A stretch of 64,000 nucleotides of DNA from Parachlamydiales bacterium (GTDB lineage Bacteria; Chlamydiota; Chlamydiia; Chlamydiales; Rhabdochlamydiaceae). The stretch lies in the NCBI GenBank assembly GCA_003153295.1, contig PLXY01000012.1, positions 32,889-96,888 of the forward strand, read 5' to 3'. Under the pieces are notes generated by a model. It was not told where the DNA came from and did no database searches. It was given only the letters and a program-made list of their open reading frames with translations. Position 1 is the first letter of the stretch, and each line of letters starts with the position of its first letter. Shown here in pieces: positions 19,199 to 29,695 of this stretch. The translations under genes and the position numbers were made by a program.

Positions 19199-19800
19199 GC
19201 GCGAGCCTCGCGAAGGAGAATTTTTTGCTTAGCGACTTTAGCTTGGCAAACTGCAGCGAGCTGCTGATCGCCTAGGAAGATTTTAATCTTTCGGATATTT
19301 CCTAGCGCCCGCGGGATCAAGATTTTTTCAAAGAGGTTGACGCGGATAGAGACTTCTCGCAGCTCTTTTGCAAGGGCGGCTTTTTTTTCTTCGCCGATCC
19401 GGATTTTTTCTCTAATGGTGATCAGTCCGCGTAAGCCGACGATGGCTGAATCGAGCCAGACAGGCGCATCGAAAAGCATGTAGGAGCTGTCCTGGAAAAC
19501 CACTTTTTCCAAGACGGGAATATCGATGCCGGCGATGTTTTCAAATTTCTTTTGCACTTCCACGATCTTGACAGCGGGATAGAGGTCAAATGCACTGCGG
19601 TCGGAAAAGAGAGCTGAATAGGCCGAAATTTTCGTTTCGGCGGTTCCAAATTCTGCATGCAACTGCTGGATCTCTTGCTCGGCCTGGTTGACCTCGACCT
19701 GAAGGAGCATTTTCTTGAGCTGTAAAGTGGGCAAATACTTTTGCAGCTGCTGCAAACGATATTGCTCAGTCCTCAGCTCAGTTTTTGTTAGTTTAACCAT
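19195..19800 (-). CDS. atpD: V-type ATPase subunit D (central stalk)
   Basis: This 201-residue subunit is two long antiparallel helices (N- and C-terminal ~60 residues each) around a small central domain, as in the rotor-shaft subunit D. The opening VKLTKTELRTEQYRLQQL is family-like. It directly abuts atpB and overlaps atpI by 4 bases. Confidence 0.92.
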   Translation of the reverse strand: MVKLTKTELRTEQYRLQQLQKYLPTLQLKKMLLQVEVNQAEQEIQQLHAEFGTAETKISAYSALFSDRSAFDLYPAVKIVEVQKKFENIAGIDIPVLEKVVFQDSSYMLFDAPVWLDSAIVGLRGLITIREKIRIGEEKKAALAKELREVSIRVNLFEKILIPRALGNIRKIKIFLGDQQLAAVCQAKVAKQKILLREARA

Positions 19801-21108
19801 CTAATGTTCCTGGTGGGGCCAGTATTTGTCGATGAGGCTCTGTTTGATCCCAATCTCTTGAGGCTCGAAACATTCACTTAAGGTCTGCCATCCATAATCG
19901 AGCGCATCTTCCAGAAGAAGATTGACTTCAAGGTTCATCATGCGCGTTTCAAAAAGATTAGCAAAATGGAGTAGTTTTTCATCCCATCTGGAAAGTTTAA
20001 AACCCATTGACTGACGCTCGCGGGCTTTTTTGCCTTCGGCATAGAGCCGGATTTGAGCATTGGCGACATCGCCGTGATCTTCGCGGGTGACTTTTCCAAT
20101 CACCTGCTGTTTAAGACGGGAAAGTGATCCGAACGGATCGATAGATCCGCCATGGAGATAGAACTGCCCTTCGGTGATATACCCGGTGTTGTCAGGGATC
20201 GGATGGGTCACATCGCCCCCCGGCATTGTCGTCACAGAAATGATGGTGATCGAACCGCTGCCCTCGATATCAACCGCTTTTTCATAGCGGGCTGCAAGAT
20301 CAGAATAAAGAGATCCAGGATAACCGCGGTTCGAAGGGATTTGGTCCATCGTGATCGCGATCTCTTTGATAGCGTCGGCAAAAGCCGTCATGTCGGTGAG
20401 AAGTACCAGCACGTTTTTATCTTCAACAGCAAATCTCTCAGCAGAGGCAAGCGCTAGATCAGGAACGAGAAGGCATTCGACAGCGGGATCTGTTGCTAAG
20501 TGAATGAACATGACTGTTCTTTCTAAGGAACCTGCTTTTTCAGCGTTGTCAATGAAAGCTTGATAGTCATCAAATCTAAGTCCCATGCCGCCGATCACGA
20601 CGACATCAGCATCGGTCTGATTTGCAATCCGCATGAGCAGCTGGTTATAAGGCTCTCCGGCAATGGAGAAAATCGGGATTTTCTGGGATTTGACGAGACA
20701 GTTAAAGACGTCGATCATCGGGATATTGGTCCGGACCAGCTCATGCGGAACAATTCTGCGGACGGGATTGAAAGAAGGAGAATTAACTTCGACATGATCT
20801 CCGACAATAGAAGGCCCCTTATCGATCGGATCTCCAGAGCCGTTAAAACGGCGACCGAGAAGAGCGTCCGAGACAATCCCTTCCATCTGTTTGCCTAAAA
20901 AGGAGACACGGTCATGCGTACCGATACCACGGGTATTTTCAAAAGCTTGGAGGGTCACTTTATCTCCATCAATCCGCAGGACAGAGGCGTAGGTGCTTTC
21001 GCCATTTTGCTTGAGGATGCGCGCCATCTCGCCCAAAGAGACATTTTCAGCGATGACAGTGAGGAGATTTCCCCTCATATCAATGATCCTATCGTAGATT
21101 TTTTTCAT
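19801..21108 (-). CDS. atpB: V-type ATPase subunit B (non-catalytic)
   Basis: This 435-residue alpha/beta-ATPase-fold subunit has no functional P-loop: the site reads [11 protein letters not shown] instead of GxxxxGKT. The features [15 protein letters not shown] and [23 protein letters not shown] are typical of V-type B. It forms the hexamer with subunit A. The start overlaps the atpA stop by 4 bases. Confidence 0.94.
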   Translation of the reverse strand: MKKIYDRIIDMRGNLLTVIAENVSLGEMARILKQNGESTYASVLRIDGDKVTLQAFENTRGIGTHDRVSFLGKQMEGIVSDALLGRRFNGSGDPIDKGPSIVGDHVEVNSPSFNPVRRIVPHELVRTNIPMIDVFNCLVKSQKIPIFSIAGEPYNQLLMRIANQTDADVVVIGGMGLRFDDYQAFIDNAEKAGSLERTVMFIHLATDPAVECLLVPDLALASAERFAVEDKNVLVLLTDMTAFADAIKEIAITMDQIPSNRGYPGSLYSDLAARYEKAVDIEGSGSITIISVTTMPGGDVTHPIPDNTGYITEGQFYLHGGSIDPFGSLSRLKQQVIGKVTREDHGDVANAQIRLYAEGKKARERQSMGFKLSRWDEKLLHFANLFETRMMNLEVNLLLEDALDYGWQTLSECFEPQEIGIKQSLIDKYWPHQEH

Positions 21109-22874
21109 GATACGATCCCCTGTTTAGCATGATGGATTTTCTCTTCAATGCGAGCAAAGCTCTTCTCATACCGCTCTGATTTAAACGGCATGAAGTTCAT
21201 ATTTTTAATGTCATTCTGCAGATCTAAGAAAAAAGAACGGGCGGAATCATGTCCATCAAAATGGAACTCTGCTTCGAAAATCTTATTCAGGAGCTGGAAG
21301 AGCGGTATCTGCCTCTCTAAAGGACAATAGGCGTCTTCTTTATCAAAAGCATTCTGCTGAAGATAGGCAAATTCATAGAGCTCTGACTTCAGATAGACGA
21401 TCATGTCATGCAAAGTAATCCCCTCTTCGCCGACGACTTCCATTCTCTTGCCGATCTCATCGCCTTCTCTTAAGAATTTAGCAGCCCGTTTGACACTCTT
21501 ACCCCATCCTTGCACTTTTTCATCGAGTTCAACACTGACATCATCGACATATTTACTCCAAGAGATCAAAGGATCGATCGCAGGATAGCGCCGAGCATCG
21601 GATCTAGCTCTAGAAAGAGCTAAAAATGCTCCCACGACAGCGAGTGTCGCTTGGGTTACAGGCTCTTCAAAGTTTCCGCCTGCAGGTGAAACGGTTCCGC
21701 AAATTGTTAAAGACCCTGTGTTTCCATTGGCAAGCATGACAACGCCCGAACGTTCATAAAAAGAGGCGATTCTGGAGGCCAGATAGGCCGGGAATGCTTC
21801 TTCACCTGGAATCTCTTCCAAACGGCCTGACATCTCGCGCATTGCTTGGGCCCAGCGGGAAGTAGAGTCGGCTAGCAACAGAATATCGAGTCCCATTTGC
21901 CGATAATACTCAGCAATGGTCGTTCCCATGTAAATCGAAGCTTCGCGCGCAGCGACCGGCATCGAAGACGTATTACAGATGATGACGGTGCGGTTCATGA
22001 GAGGTTCGTTCGTATGCGGATCAATCAAGTGCGGAAAAGTTCTGAGTACTTCGACCACTTCTCCCGCCCTTTCTCCGCAAGCAACGACGATGACGATATC
22101 GACGGCGGCATATTTAGCTAAATGGTGCTGAAGAACAGTCTTGCCGGCGCCAAAAGGTCCTGGTGAGCAAAAAGTTCCTCCTTTAAGGATAGGAAACTGG
22201 GTGTCGATGATCCTTTCACCCGTGTCCATCATACGAGTTGCTTTAATCTTATCTCCAATGAACAGCTGGTTCTTGACCGGCCATTTTTGGACCATGGTGA
22301 ATTGAACTTCCTGCCCTCTTAAGTCGACGCCCTTGGCAACAACGGTGTCAATGGAAAAGGAGCCTGCTTTGGTAACCCAAGTGATGGTATAATCGCTTGT
22401 CCATGCGAAAGGCACCATGATCTTATGATGGAAACGTCCTTCCATCGTATAGCCCAGCTCGTCCCCTTGCCGGACAATATCGCCGACTTTAGCGATAGGA
22501 TGATAGTCCCATTTGCGGGCACGGTCTAAAGAAGGGATGTAAACGCCGCGGGAAAGAAAAAGACCTGTTGCATCGGCAACTTTTTCAAGAGGGTTTTGCA
22601 GTCCATCGATAATACTGGTCAAAAGGCCCGGGCCTAGCTCGGCCTCTAAGAGGTGGCCGTTGAATTCCACTGGGGTGCCCAGCTTAATGCCTCGCGTGTC
22701 TTCGAAAACCTGCACTTTGACTTCTTTGCCGGCGACTTCAATCACTTCCCCTTTTAAGAGAAGATTTCCCAGTTTGACCATAGCGACTTCACCTTGCCTG
22801 ACGTTTCCTTCGAAGGCGACGTGAAGCAAGTTTCCAAAGGCTTTGACGACTTTTCCAGTCACTAATTCTTTCAT
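21105..22874 (-). CDS. atpA: V-type ATPase catalytic subunit A
   Basis: This 589-residue catalytic subunit has Walker [12 protein letters not shown] at about residue 240, followed by [12 protein letters not shown] and [20 protein letters not shown]. Residues ~115-190 form the non-homologous insertion that distinguishes A subunits from F-type beta subunits. In chlamydiae this enzyme is believed to work as an ion pump or a synthase at the plasma membrane. It lies 5 bases after the DUF2764 gene. Confidence 0.95.
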   Translation of the reverse strand: MKELVTGKVVKAFGNLLHVAFEGNVRQGEVAMVKLGNLLLKGEVIEVAGKEVKVQVFEDTRGIKLGTPVEFNGHLLEAELGPGLLTSIIDGLQNPLEKVADATGLFLSRGVYIPSLDRARKWDYHPIAKVGDIVRQGDELGYTMEGRFHHKIMVPFAWTSDYTITWVTKAGSFSIDTVVAKGVDLRGQEVQFTMVQKWPVKNQLFIGDKIKATRMMDTGERIIDTQFPILKGGTFCSPGPFGAGKTVLQHHLAKYAAVDIVIVVACGERAGEVVEVLRTFPHLIDPHTNEPLMNRTVIICNTSSMPVAAREASIYMGTTIAEYYRQMGLDILLLADSTSRWAQAMREMSGRLEEIPGEEAFPAYLASRIASFYERSGVVMLANGNTGSLTICGTVSPAGGNFEEPVTQATLAVVGAFLALSRARSDARRYPAIDPLISWSKYVDDVSVELDEKVQGWGKSVKRAAKFLREGDEIGKRMEVVGEEGITLHDMIVYLKSELYEFAYLQQNAFDKEDAYCPLERQIPLFQLLNKIFEAEFHFDGHDSARSFFLDLQNDIKNMNFMPFKSERYEKSFARIEEKIHHAKQGIVS

Positions 22875-22879
22875 TTTTT

Positions 22880-23650
22880 TTACCCTACAAAAGCTTCGAG
22901 AATAATTTTTCCTTTCGCACTATCCAGATCATTCCACTGTTCTACAATGAGCAGCCGGGCCATATAAGCCAAAATCCAATCAATCGAAAAAAGAGGCTTA
23001 TCCACTAATTCTTCTATCCGATGGAAACGCCACTCCGCTAAGGCTTTGAACTGCAGCCATGGATCGGGCCCGCAGGATAAATACCTTTCTTTTAAGTCTA
23101 AAAACTCAATCGGAGGCTCGTAAGAAGGCGCATCTTTTTGCGATAAAATATCTAGCACGAGCGGATCTGTTAAATCTTCAAATTGGAGCTCGGCAATAAT
23201 GTCCCGCCCCAATTGCTTTGCCCTGATCGCAAGCAAGATCAGCCTCCAAGACCGTTCAAACTCAAGATAAGACTTTAAAAAACCTTCCTGCTGCAAGATC
23301 TCTTCATTAAAATACGTCGAGATAAGTCCTGAGAAAAAACGGAGCTTTTCAGCAGCAGTCTCAAAGCGGTCTAAAAAATCAAAAGCATACTCGGGAAGGC
23401 CGTCTTGCAACAGAAGCGCTTGGTCCAGCTCCTTTTCACTTAAATTCCCTCGAGGATCGATCGCGTCTTCTAAAAAAAGCGCCCGGATGTTGCTCAAGTC
23501 GAGAAAGCGACGGAAAACAACCGTTTGTTCATAATCTTTTTTTGTGAGATTGATCGCCAGACGTGCGGTCAACTCATCAAAGGTGATATCAGGTTTCTCA
23601 CCTAGCACTAAAGGAGGGAAGGAGGCTGCTAAAAAGTAATAGTTGGCCAT
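22880..23650 (-). CDS. V-ATPase operon protein of the DUF2764 family
   Basis: This 256-residue, mainly helical protein begins MANYYFLAASFPPL, the opening typical of the DUF2764 family (Chlamydia CT309-like). It lies between subunits E and A, where other V-ATPase operons carry subunit C. No recognisable C, F or G subunit is present in this operon, so this protein may supply a central-stalk or linker role (inference). Its stop and start abut its neighbours. Confidence 0.85.
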   Translation of the reverse strand: MANYYFLAASFPPLVLGEKPDITFDELTARLAINLTKKDYEQTVVFRRFLDLSNIRALFLEDAIDPRGNLSEKELDQALLLQDGLPEYAFDFLDRFETAAEKLRFFSGLISTYFNEEILQQEGFLKSYLEFERSWRLILLAIRAKQLGRDIIAELQFEDLTDPLVLDILSQKDAPSYEPPIEFLDLKERYLSCGPDPWLQFKALAEWRFHRIEELVDKPLFSIDWILAYMARLLIVEQWNDLDSAKGKIILEAFVG

Positions 23651-24280
23651 TTACTTCCTAAACAAAAATTCTCTAAAGTCTTTTCGAATATAGGCTCCGA
23701 CGAGTTCTTTGATCGTCTCGTCCGAAAGATCGATGGTAATATTGTTGTTCAAGAGCTTCACTTCAACTCCTCCGCCTATAGAAGAGCTGATCAAGACCCC
23801 TTTTTCCTTCAATCTTTGAATGACGTCGGATGCTAAGTGCTCATTGATATCACGGGCAGAAAGCGTTGAAGAAACCACCACGCTTAAATCGGATTTGGTG
23901 CCTTCCTTTTCAAGGGCATGCACGATCGCATTGATCAGCTGCGCCATTAATTTGGGATCATGCATCGGTTTAGCTATCAATTTCGTTAGCTCAGGACTGA
24001 ACAGTTGATGCTCGATTTTTTCTTTTAAAGCCTCAATCGTTTGACGGCAAGCTTGGGCCAATGAGGCCTGAAAAATCGATTTTTGCTTCTCGATTTCAGT
24101 GTAGGCATCTTCACCCATTCTCTTGGCCTCTTTATGGGCGTCGGCTAAGATTTCATCGGCATGCCGGCGGGCGGATGCGACGATTTCATCTGCCTCACGT
24201 TTGGCAGGCTCCAAGGTCTCCTGCTTTAAAACATCGCAGATTTTCTTTACTTTATCTTTTCCGGTTTCTAATCCCTTCAT
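23651..24280 (-). CDS. atpE: V-type ATPase subunit E (peripheral stalk)
   Basis: This 209-residue subunit has a long N-terminal helix (residues ~5-95, rich in Ala, Glu, Lys and Arg with heptad character) followed by an alpha/beta C-terminal domain ending GAYIRKDFREFLF. This is the stator-stalk layout. It is the first gene of the operon E - DUF2764 - A - B - D - I - K; an inverted repeat lies directly upstream of its ATG. Confidence 0.9.
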   Translation of the reverse strand: MKGLETGKDKVKKICDVLKQETLEPAKREADEIVASARRHADEILADAHKEAKRMGEDAYTEIEKQKSIFQASLAQACRQTIEALKEKIEHQLFSPELTKLIAKPMHDPKLMAQLINAIVHALEKEGTKSDLSVVVSSTLSARDINEHLASDVIQRLKEKGVLISSSIGGGVEVKLLNNNITIDLSDETIKELVGAYIRKDFREFLFRK

Positions 24281-24300
24281 GGCATCCTCAGATTTTGAGC

Positions 24301-24339
24301 AAATCTTTTAAAAAATTTTGACAAGCTCTTAAAAGATTT
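24301..24339. promoter_or_regulatory. Inverted repeat in the V-ATPase operon leader
   Basis: AAATCTTTTAA (24301-24311) and TTAAAAGATTT (24329-24339) are exact 11-bp inverted repeats around a 17-base spacer, 20 bases upstream of the atpE start codon. It could be an operator or an mRNA hairpin near the ribosome site; there is no U-run as in a terminator. Confidence 0.5.
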
Positions 24340-24610
24340 ATCTAAAATGGTAAACGAAATTTAATTTTCGCCCATCTCTGTATTTTTTTCCAAAACAGGC
24401 TTAATTTTCAACTTGAAATCCAATTGCTGATGCGATATTTGTAATGCATGAACATATCCCGATATTTGAGAAACATGCTTTTCGAGTCTTTTTCCCTCTC
24501 TTTCAAAACCACTTCTTGGCCTATTTATTCAAGTATGCCCTGCGAAATGGTTTTTAAATATCTGAAAAAATCGTTCAAAAATCAAAATTTTCTAATAGCG
24601 GGATAAGTTC
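24340..24610. other. Intergenic region between atpE and recR
   Basis: The atpE-recR gap is 330 bp, with divergent genes on either side. The only open frame here is 24444-24557 on the plus strand, a 37-codon ORF rich in Phe and His (MHEHIPIFEKHAFRVFF...). It has no ribosome binding site and no recognisable family, so I treat it as unlikely to be a gene. Promoters for both flanking genes must lie here, but no strong -35/-10 pair stands out. Confidence 0.4.
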
Positions 24611-25210
24611 ATGTCAAAATACCCACTCGCGTTACAACAGCTGATCGCTTCTCTTAAAATGCTTCCTGGAGTCGGCTCTAAGACAGCCGAGAGGTTTGCA
24701 TTTCAGCTTCTCACTTGGCAAGACGAGCCTCTCGAAAGCTTTGCCGAAGTGATTGCCACGCTTAAAACAAAGATTCACACTTGTCCGGCTTGCAATTGCC
24801 TGATGGACAAAGAAGTTTGCGAGTTCTGCGATATAAATAAAAGAGATAGTTCCCTCCTTTGCATTATTTCATCTCCAAAAGATGCTTATGCCATCGAAGA
24901 AACTCATATGTATAAAGGATTATACCATGTCCTTGGAGGTCTTCTCTCTCCTTTAGATGGAAGAACCGTCGAAAGACTCAATCTCCCTCCTTTGCTGCAG
25001 CGGATCTCCACCCTTCAAATCCGAGAAGTGATTGTCGCTTTGGACTCCACCTTAGAAGGAGACGCCACGGCTCTTTACCTTAAAGAGCAGTTGGGAAAGT
25101 CTGCTATCCCCGTTTCACGTCTAGCTCTAGGTCTTCCGATGGGCAGTCCCTTAGAGTATGTGGACGGAGGCACTCTATCCCGAGCCTTAACCGGTCGTCA
25201 TATATTTTAA
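24611..25210 (+). CDS. recR: Recombination protein RecR
   Basis: RecR loads RecA at gaps together with RecF/RecO. The 199-residue chain has an N-terminal helix-hairpin-helix (LPGVGSKTAERFAFQLL), a zinc finger with CPAC...CEFC (residues ~57-75) and a Toprim domain (CIISSPKDAYAIEETHMYKGLYHVLGG, cut here for length). The C-terminal Walker-like tail ends ALTGRHIF. It lies directly before bamA as in Chlamydia (CT240-CT241), but a long palindrome separates the two. Confidence 0.95.
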   Translation: MSKYPLALQQLIASLKMLPGVGSKTAERFAFQLLTWQDEPLESFAEVIATLKTKIHTCPACNCLMDKEVCEFCDINKRDSSLLCIISSPKDAYAIEETHMYKGLYHVLGGLLSPLDGRTVERLNLPPLLQRISTLQIREVIVALDSTLEGDATALYLKEQLGKSAIPVSRLALGLPMGSPLEYVDGGTLSRALTGRHIF

Positions 25211-25215
25211 TTTTA

Positions 25216-25385
25216 GAGGGTATTTCTTGATAAAATTTTGATCGATTTTCTGGGCTTTTTGAGCCGATTTTTGATTTAAATTGCATGGGTAATATCAACT
25301 TTCGTATATGACCCATGCAATTTAAATCAAAAAGCGACCAAAAATCCTCAAAAAAGCGATGAAATATTTATTAAGGAACACCCTC
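25216..25385. repeat. Long palindromic element after recR
   Basis: Two 75-base arms (25216-25290 and 25311-25385) are inverted copies around a 20-base spacer. By eye 60 of 75 positions match, including the innermost 23 in a row (TTTTTGATTTAAATTGCATG and on). The element begins 5 bases after the recR stop. It has no coding capacity. A second, related element follows lpxD at 29694-29851. It could be a MITE-like insertion or a two-way terminator. Confidence 0.8.
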
Positions 25386-25479
25386 CTAGTCAATTTTTCC
25401 CGCTAAAATGACTTTTTAAAACTCTAAACATTGCATAATTCCAGTTCTTTTTTTATACTCGCCACTTTGGTGGACCCAT

Positions 25480-27852
25480 ATGGCTAGTTTTAAAAATATT
25501 CTTCTACTCTCTTCTGCGGTGCTGTTTACGTGCTCCCCTTTTCAGCAGGCATTTTCTGCCCCTATGCTGGCCGAAGCTTACGAAAGCCGCCAAGTCGAAC
25601 GGATTGATATCCAAGCGGAAAACCTTCCGACGGGGACATCTTTTGATGCTCGTCCAGTCCTGGAAAAACTCAAAACTAAAGCGGGCGACCCCTTTTCACA
25701 GATCGTCTTCGACTCTGATTTAAAAGCTCTTTCTGAAGAATACGACCATATCGAGCCTCAAGTTGAAGTGAAGGGTGGACAAGTTTTCGTCACGATTAAA
25801 GTATGGCTCCGGCCCTCGATCAGAAAAATCACTTGGGAAGGCAATGCCCATATCAAGAGCAGCACTCTCAGAAAGGAATTGGGCGTTAAACCTAAAAAAA
25901 CATTCAACCGCGTCGATTTCAATAAGAAATTTAACAAAGTTAAAGAATATTACGTCAAAAAGGGATACTTCGAATCTCAGCTTTCCTATTCCATTCAGCA
26001 AGTTCCTGATACCAACGAAGTCGACATTAGCATCACTGTTGTAGAAGGACGACCCGGAATTATTGACGATATCATTTTCAGCGGCTTTTCCAAAAAAGAG
26101 AAAAGCAAGATCTTGCAGATGATCTATACCAAGGAATACAACTTTTTCACGAGCTGGCTAACCGGACACGGAATTTACCACGAAGAAGCCATCGAGCAAG
26201 ATAAACTCACCATTGTCAATCTTTTGCAAAATGAAGGGTATGCCGACGCCAAGGTCGATCTCCAAGTCACCAATTCTGAAAAAGACGGCCGCATCGTTAT
26301 CACCCTCACAGCCGAGAGAGGCCCTGTCTTCCATTATGGGCAAGTCACCTTCCGGGGAAATACTCTTTTTACCGATAAAGAGATCGAAAACGCTTTTCTT
26401 ATCCACCCTAAAGAAACCTACTCCCCTGAGAAAATCCGCAATACCGCCGACAGCATCAAAGATCTCTACGGCCGTAAAGGATATATCGAGACCAATGTTC
26501 AATATGAAACCGACCTGTCCGGCGATGCGCCTATTTATAATGTGCACTTTGATATCGAAGAAGGCGCCGCCTATAAAATCGGCCTGATCCGGGTATTCGG
26601 CAACGAACAGACGCAAGTCCATGTGATCTTGCGCGAGTCCCTCTTAACTCCTGGTGAAACCTTTGATTCGGTGAAATTAAAAGCCACGCAGATGCGGCTC
26701 CAGAACATGGGGTACTTTAAGAACGTCAATGTCTACGCGGTCCGGACCCAAGACGACCAGATCCTCGGGGAAAATTATCGAGACGTCTATATCGAAGTCG
26801 AAGAATCCCCCACAGGCCATGCCAGCTTATTCTTTGGACTCAGTTCGGGCGATGGAATATTCGGCGGACTCGATATCACCGAGACCAACTTCAACTATAA
26901 AGGATTTAAAAGTCTTCCGAAAGACGGCCCTTCAGCGATGCGCGGCGGCGGCGAATATGCTCATGCTAAAGTGACTTTAGGATCGAAGGTCCGCACCTAT
27001 CTAGTTTCTTGGATGACGCCTTATTTCCGCGACAGCCTTTGGAGAGTCGGCTTTGAGGGCTATGTCAACCAAAGCCAATTGCAGGCGAAAAAATACCAGA
27101 TTGATTCTGTCGGCGGTAGTTTATTTGCTTCTTATCCCCTCTCTGCCTATTGGACTGCTGGAACAAAATACCGTGCTAAACACGCGACGATCGACGTTTC
27201 CCACCATGGGGTGAGCCGGCAAGAACAAAAAGCCCGTGAAGGAACAGGAAATACCTCAGCAGTTTCTGCCTCTTTGAACTACGACTCCACTGACAATATG
27301 GTCAAACCTCACAATGGCCTTCGAACGTATTTAGAAGCTGAATTCGCAGGTCTTGGAGGTAATTTCGCCTTCTTGAAATACAGTTATACGAACTCTTTCT
27401 ATCAGCAACTTTGGCCCCACGGCATTATGAAATACCGGTGGGAAGCCCGCTTCATCCAGCCGATCTGGTGGACCAGTGCTGCTGAAAAAATACCTTTAAG
27501 TGAAAGATTCTTTATCGGAGGAGAAAACTCTGTCCGCGGTTTCAAAGCCTTCGATTTAGGACCTCACTATCCGAATGGAGATCCTCAAGGGGGTATCGGA
27601 TATTCCGTTCTTTCTGTCGAATATCTCCATGAGCTCTTATCGATTGTCGATGCATTTGGGTTTATTGATGCCGGTTCCATTTCCATGAACAAATTCGAGC
27701 TACCCCGTTTCCAGCTGACTTATGGAGTTGGCCTCAGGGTCGAAATCATGAACCGCATGCCGATCACAGTGGGTATCGGATTCCCTGTGAATCCGAAGAA
27801 GGACAAAGGCGAGGTTCAAAGATTCTTCTTCTCTATGGGAGGACAGTTTTAA
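25480..27852 (+). CDS. bamA: Outer-membrane protein assembly factor BamA (Omp85)
   Basis: BamA folds beta-barrel proteins into the outer membrane. The 790-residue chain has a signal peptide (to about residue 27), then about five POTRA domains (residues ~35-430) and a C-terminal 16-strand barrel. The lid-loop motif NSVRGFKAF occurs near residue 688, and the chain ends with an aromatic-type strand (FFFSMGGQF). It is the first gene of bamA-skp-lpxD and should serve the three autotransporters just downstream. Confidence 0.95.
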   Translation: MASFKNILLLSSAVLFTCSPFQQAFSAPMLAEAYESRQVERIDIQAENLPTGTSFDARPVLEKLKTKAGDPFSQIVFDSDLKALSEEYDHIEPQVEVKGGQVFVTIKVWLRPSIRKITWEGNAHIKSSTLRKELGVKPKKTFNRVDFNKKFNKVKEYYVKKGYFESQLSYSIQQVPDTNEVDISITVVEGRPGIIDDIIFSGFSKKEKSKILQMIYTKEYNFFTSWLTGHGIYHEEAIEQDKLTIVNLLQNEGYADAKVDLQVTNSEKDGRIVITLTAERGPVFHYGQVTFRGNTLFTDKEIENAFLIHPKETYSPEKIRNTADSIKDLYGRKGYIETNVQYETDLSGDAPIYNVHFDIEEGAAYKIGLIRVFGNEQTQVHVILRESLLTPGETFDSVKLKATQMRLQNMGYFKNVNVYAVRTQDDQILGENYRDVYIEVEESPTGHASLFFGLSSGDGIFGGLDITETNFNYKGFKSLPKDGPSAMRGGGEYAHAKVTLGSKVRTYLVSWMTPYFRDSLWRVGFEGYVNQSQLQAKKYQIDSVGGSLFASYPLSAYWTAGTKYRAKHATIDVSHHGVSRQEQKAREGTGNTSAVSASLNYDSTDNMVKPHNGLRTYLEAEFAGLGGNFAFLKYSYTNSFYQQLWPHGIMKYRWEARFIQPIWWTSAAEKIPLSERFFIGGENSVRGFKAFDLGPHYPNGDPQGGIGYSVLSVEYLHELLSIVDAFGFIDAGSISMNKFELPRFQLTYGVGLRVEIMNRMPITVGIGFPVNPKKDKGEVQRFFFSMGGQF

Positions 27853-27879
27853 AACATCATGTTTAAGGAGAACATACAC

Positions 27880-28665
27880 ATGAAGAAACGATATTTAGTT
27901 ACAGCTTTCATTTTAGCGGGGCTTCAACTTTGCGCCGCAGACCAAAAAGTCGGCGTTGTCAATGTTGAAAACGTCTTTGCTGAGACTAAGCTCGGCAAGC
28001 AAGAGCAAGCCTCTTTTGAAACGATGCGCAAGCAATTTACAACCTTGCTCGAAGATACAGACAAACAACTTCGTGAATTAAATGAAAAACTTCAAGATAA
28101 AGACACGCTCGATGGTCTTTCTCCTGAAGCCGAACAAGAAATGAGAACAAAATTTGCTCAGCTCAGCGAAGAAATGAACCGTTATAATCAACAATATTAT
28201 CAGTTCATCCAGCAAGGGCAGAATAAGATTGTCCAAACCATTATCGGAGGCATCACTCACGCTTCTGAGAAACTCGCTGCCTCTAAAGGATACACTGTAA
28301 TCCTGAACAAGCAAATGTGCTTCTATAACGCACCTACTTTAGACGTGACTACTGAGATGGTCAAAGAAATGGACAAAAACTTTGAAGATGAGTCTAAAAA
28401 GCAAGCAGCCGCAACTCCTGCTGCTCCTGCCGCAGCAGCTCCAGCGAAAGCCGCAGCAGCTTCACCAGAAGCTAAAAAAGAAGAGCCTAAGCAAACAGCA
28501 GTAGCCCAGCCAGAAACTAAAAAGGAAGAAGCTAAAAAACCAGCTGTAGCCGCTCAAGAGCCTGCTAAAAAAGAAGACGCCAAAAAGGAAGATGCCAAGA
28601 AGCAGGCAGCAGCTCCGAAAGTAGAGGAAAAGAAAAGTGCAGCAGAAGCTCCAAAATCTCGCTAA
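27880..28665 (+). CDS. skp: Periplasmic chaperone Skp/OmpH with a long Ala/Lys tail
   Basis: Skp carries unfolded outer-membrane proteins to BamA. ATG 27880 ([20 protein letters not shown]) has AAGGAG upstream and starts a signal peptide; ATG 27859 would add 7 residues. Residues ~20-165 are the Skp domain with its helical tentacles (coiled coil ~45-115). Unlike E. coli Skp, a tail of ~85 residues follows, made of Ala, Lys, Glu and Pro repeats such as [20 protein letters not shown]. This may be disordered or bind the wall. The last 29 bases overlap lpxD. Confidence 0.9.
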   Translation: MKKRYLVTAFILAGLQLCAADQKVGVVNVENVFAETKLGKQEQASFETMRKQFTTLLEDTDKQLRELNEKLQDKDTLDGLSPEAEQEMRTKFAQLSEEMNRYNQQYYQFIQQGQNKIVQTIIGGITHASEKLAASKGYTVILNKQMCFYNAPTLDVTTEMVKEMDKNFEDESKKQAAATPAAPAAAAPAKAAAASPEAKKEEPKQTAVAQPETKKEEAKKPAVAAQEPAKKEDAKKEDAKKQAAAPKVEEKKSAAEAPKSR

Positions 28666-29695
28666 GCTCACTGAAGCTAGACTCATCGGCGACCCCGAGC
28701 ATATCATTACCGGGGTCGAGGATATCGCTAATGCGACTTCCTCCGATGCGTCGTTTCTTTCGAATCCTCTTTATCGTCCCCTGCTGAAAACAACTCATGC
28801 AGGGGTTATTTGCATTGATCCATCCACTCCCCTTATCGAAGGGAAAAATTATCTTGTCTCCGACCGACCGTCCGAGACATTCCAGCAAATCGTCAAACTT
28901 TTTTTCTCACCTGAAAAGACCGCTTCCGGTTTTCATGGCATCCATCCGACTGCTGTTATTCATCCGACCGCTCAAGTCGCTCTCAACGCCACCATCGGAC
29001 CCTACTCTGTTGTCGATGCTCATTGCATCATCGGCGAAGGAACTCTTTTAGGCCCCTCTGTGACTCTTGGAGCCGGTGTTAAAGTCGGCGCCCATTGCAT
29101 TCTTCATTCTCATGTCACTGTCCGCGAAGGCTGCCAGCTAGGAAATCGAGTCATCCTTCAGCCTGGGGCCGTTATCGGCTCCTGCGGATTCGGTTATACG
29201 ACGGATCAAAAAGGGCAGCACCGCAAACTAGAACAAGTCGGCATTGTTGTTCTCGAAGATGATGTTGAAGTGGGTGCTAATACCACTATCGACCGCGCCC
29301 GTTTTAAAGAGACGCGGATCAGCCGCGGAACCAAAATCGACAATCTCGTTCAAATTGCTCATAATGTTGAACTAGGTCCTCATAACTTGATCATCTCCCA
29401 GACAGGGATCTCCGGCTGCGTCAAAACAGGCCGCCATGTCATCATGGGAGGTCAGACAGGAACCGTCGGACATGTGACCGTTGCCGACGGAGCGATGTTC
29501 GCAGCACGCAGCGGCATCAAAAAATCGATCACTTCTTCCGGCAAATACGGAGGCAATCCTGCAGTTCCGTTGATGGAACACCAACGAGAACAAGTTCTTC
29601 TCAAAAATATCAAAGAACATACCGACAAGCTCCGCGCTCTTGAAGAAAAACTTTCTCAACTGCAAGACCGGCTGACGTCCAACGAAACTCTTTGA
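28637..29695 (+). CDS. lpxD: UDP-3-O-acylglucosamine N-acyltransferase
   Basis: LpxD adds the N-linked acyl chain in lipid A synthesis. The N-terminal ~100 residues form the uridine-binding domain, and residues ~105-310 are left-handed beta-helix hexapeptide repeats (e.g. [20 protein letters not shown]). The catalytic His is in [11 protein letters not shown], and a C-terminal coiled coil ends the chain. The start is GTG, inside the skp tail, with GAGGAAAAG 5 bases upstream. The length of 352 is typical. Confidence 0.95.
   Translation: MQQKLQNLAKLTEARLIGDPEHIITGVEDIANATSSDASFLSNPLYRPLLKTTHAGVICIDPSTPLIEGKNYLVSDRPSETFQQIVKLFFSPEKTASGFHGIHPTAVIHPTAQVALNATIGPYSVVDAHCIIGEGTLLGPSVTLGAGVKVGAHCILHSHVTVREGCQLGNRVILQPGAVIGSCGFGYTTDQKGQHRKLEQVGIVVLEDDVEVGANTTIDRARFKETRISRGTKIDNLVQIAHNVELGPHNLIISQTGISGCVKTGRHVIMGGQTGTVGHVTVADGAMFAARSGIKKSITSSGKYGGNPAVPLMEHQREQVLLKNIKEHTDKLRALEEKLSQLQDRLTSNETL

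Noticed and set aside
24444..24557. 37-codon Phe/His-rich ORF between atpE and recR as an attenuator leader
   Set aside because: It has no ribosome binding site, no hairpin after it, and RecR gives no reason for amino-acid control.
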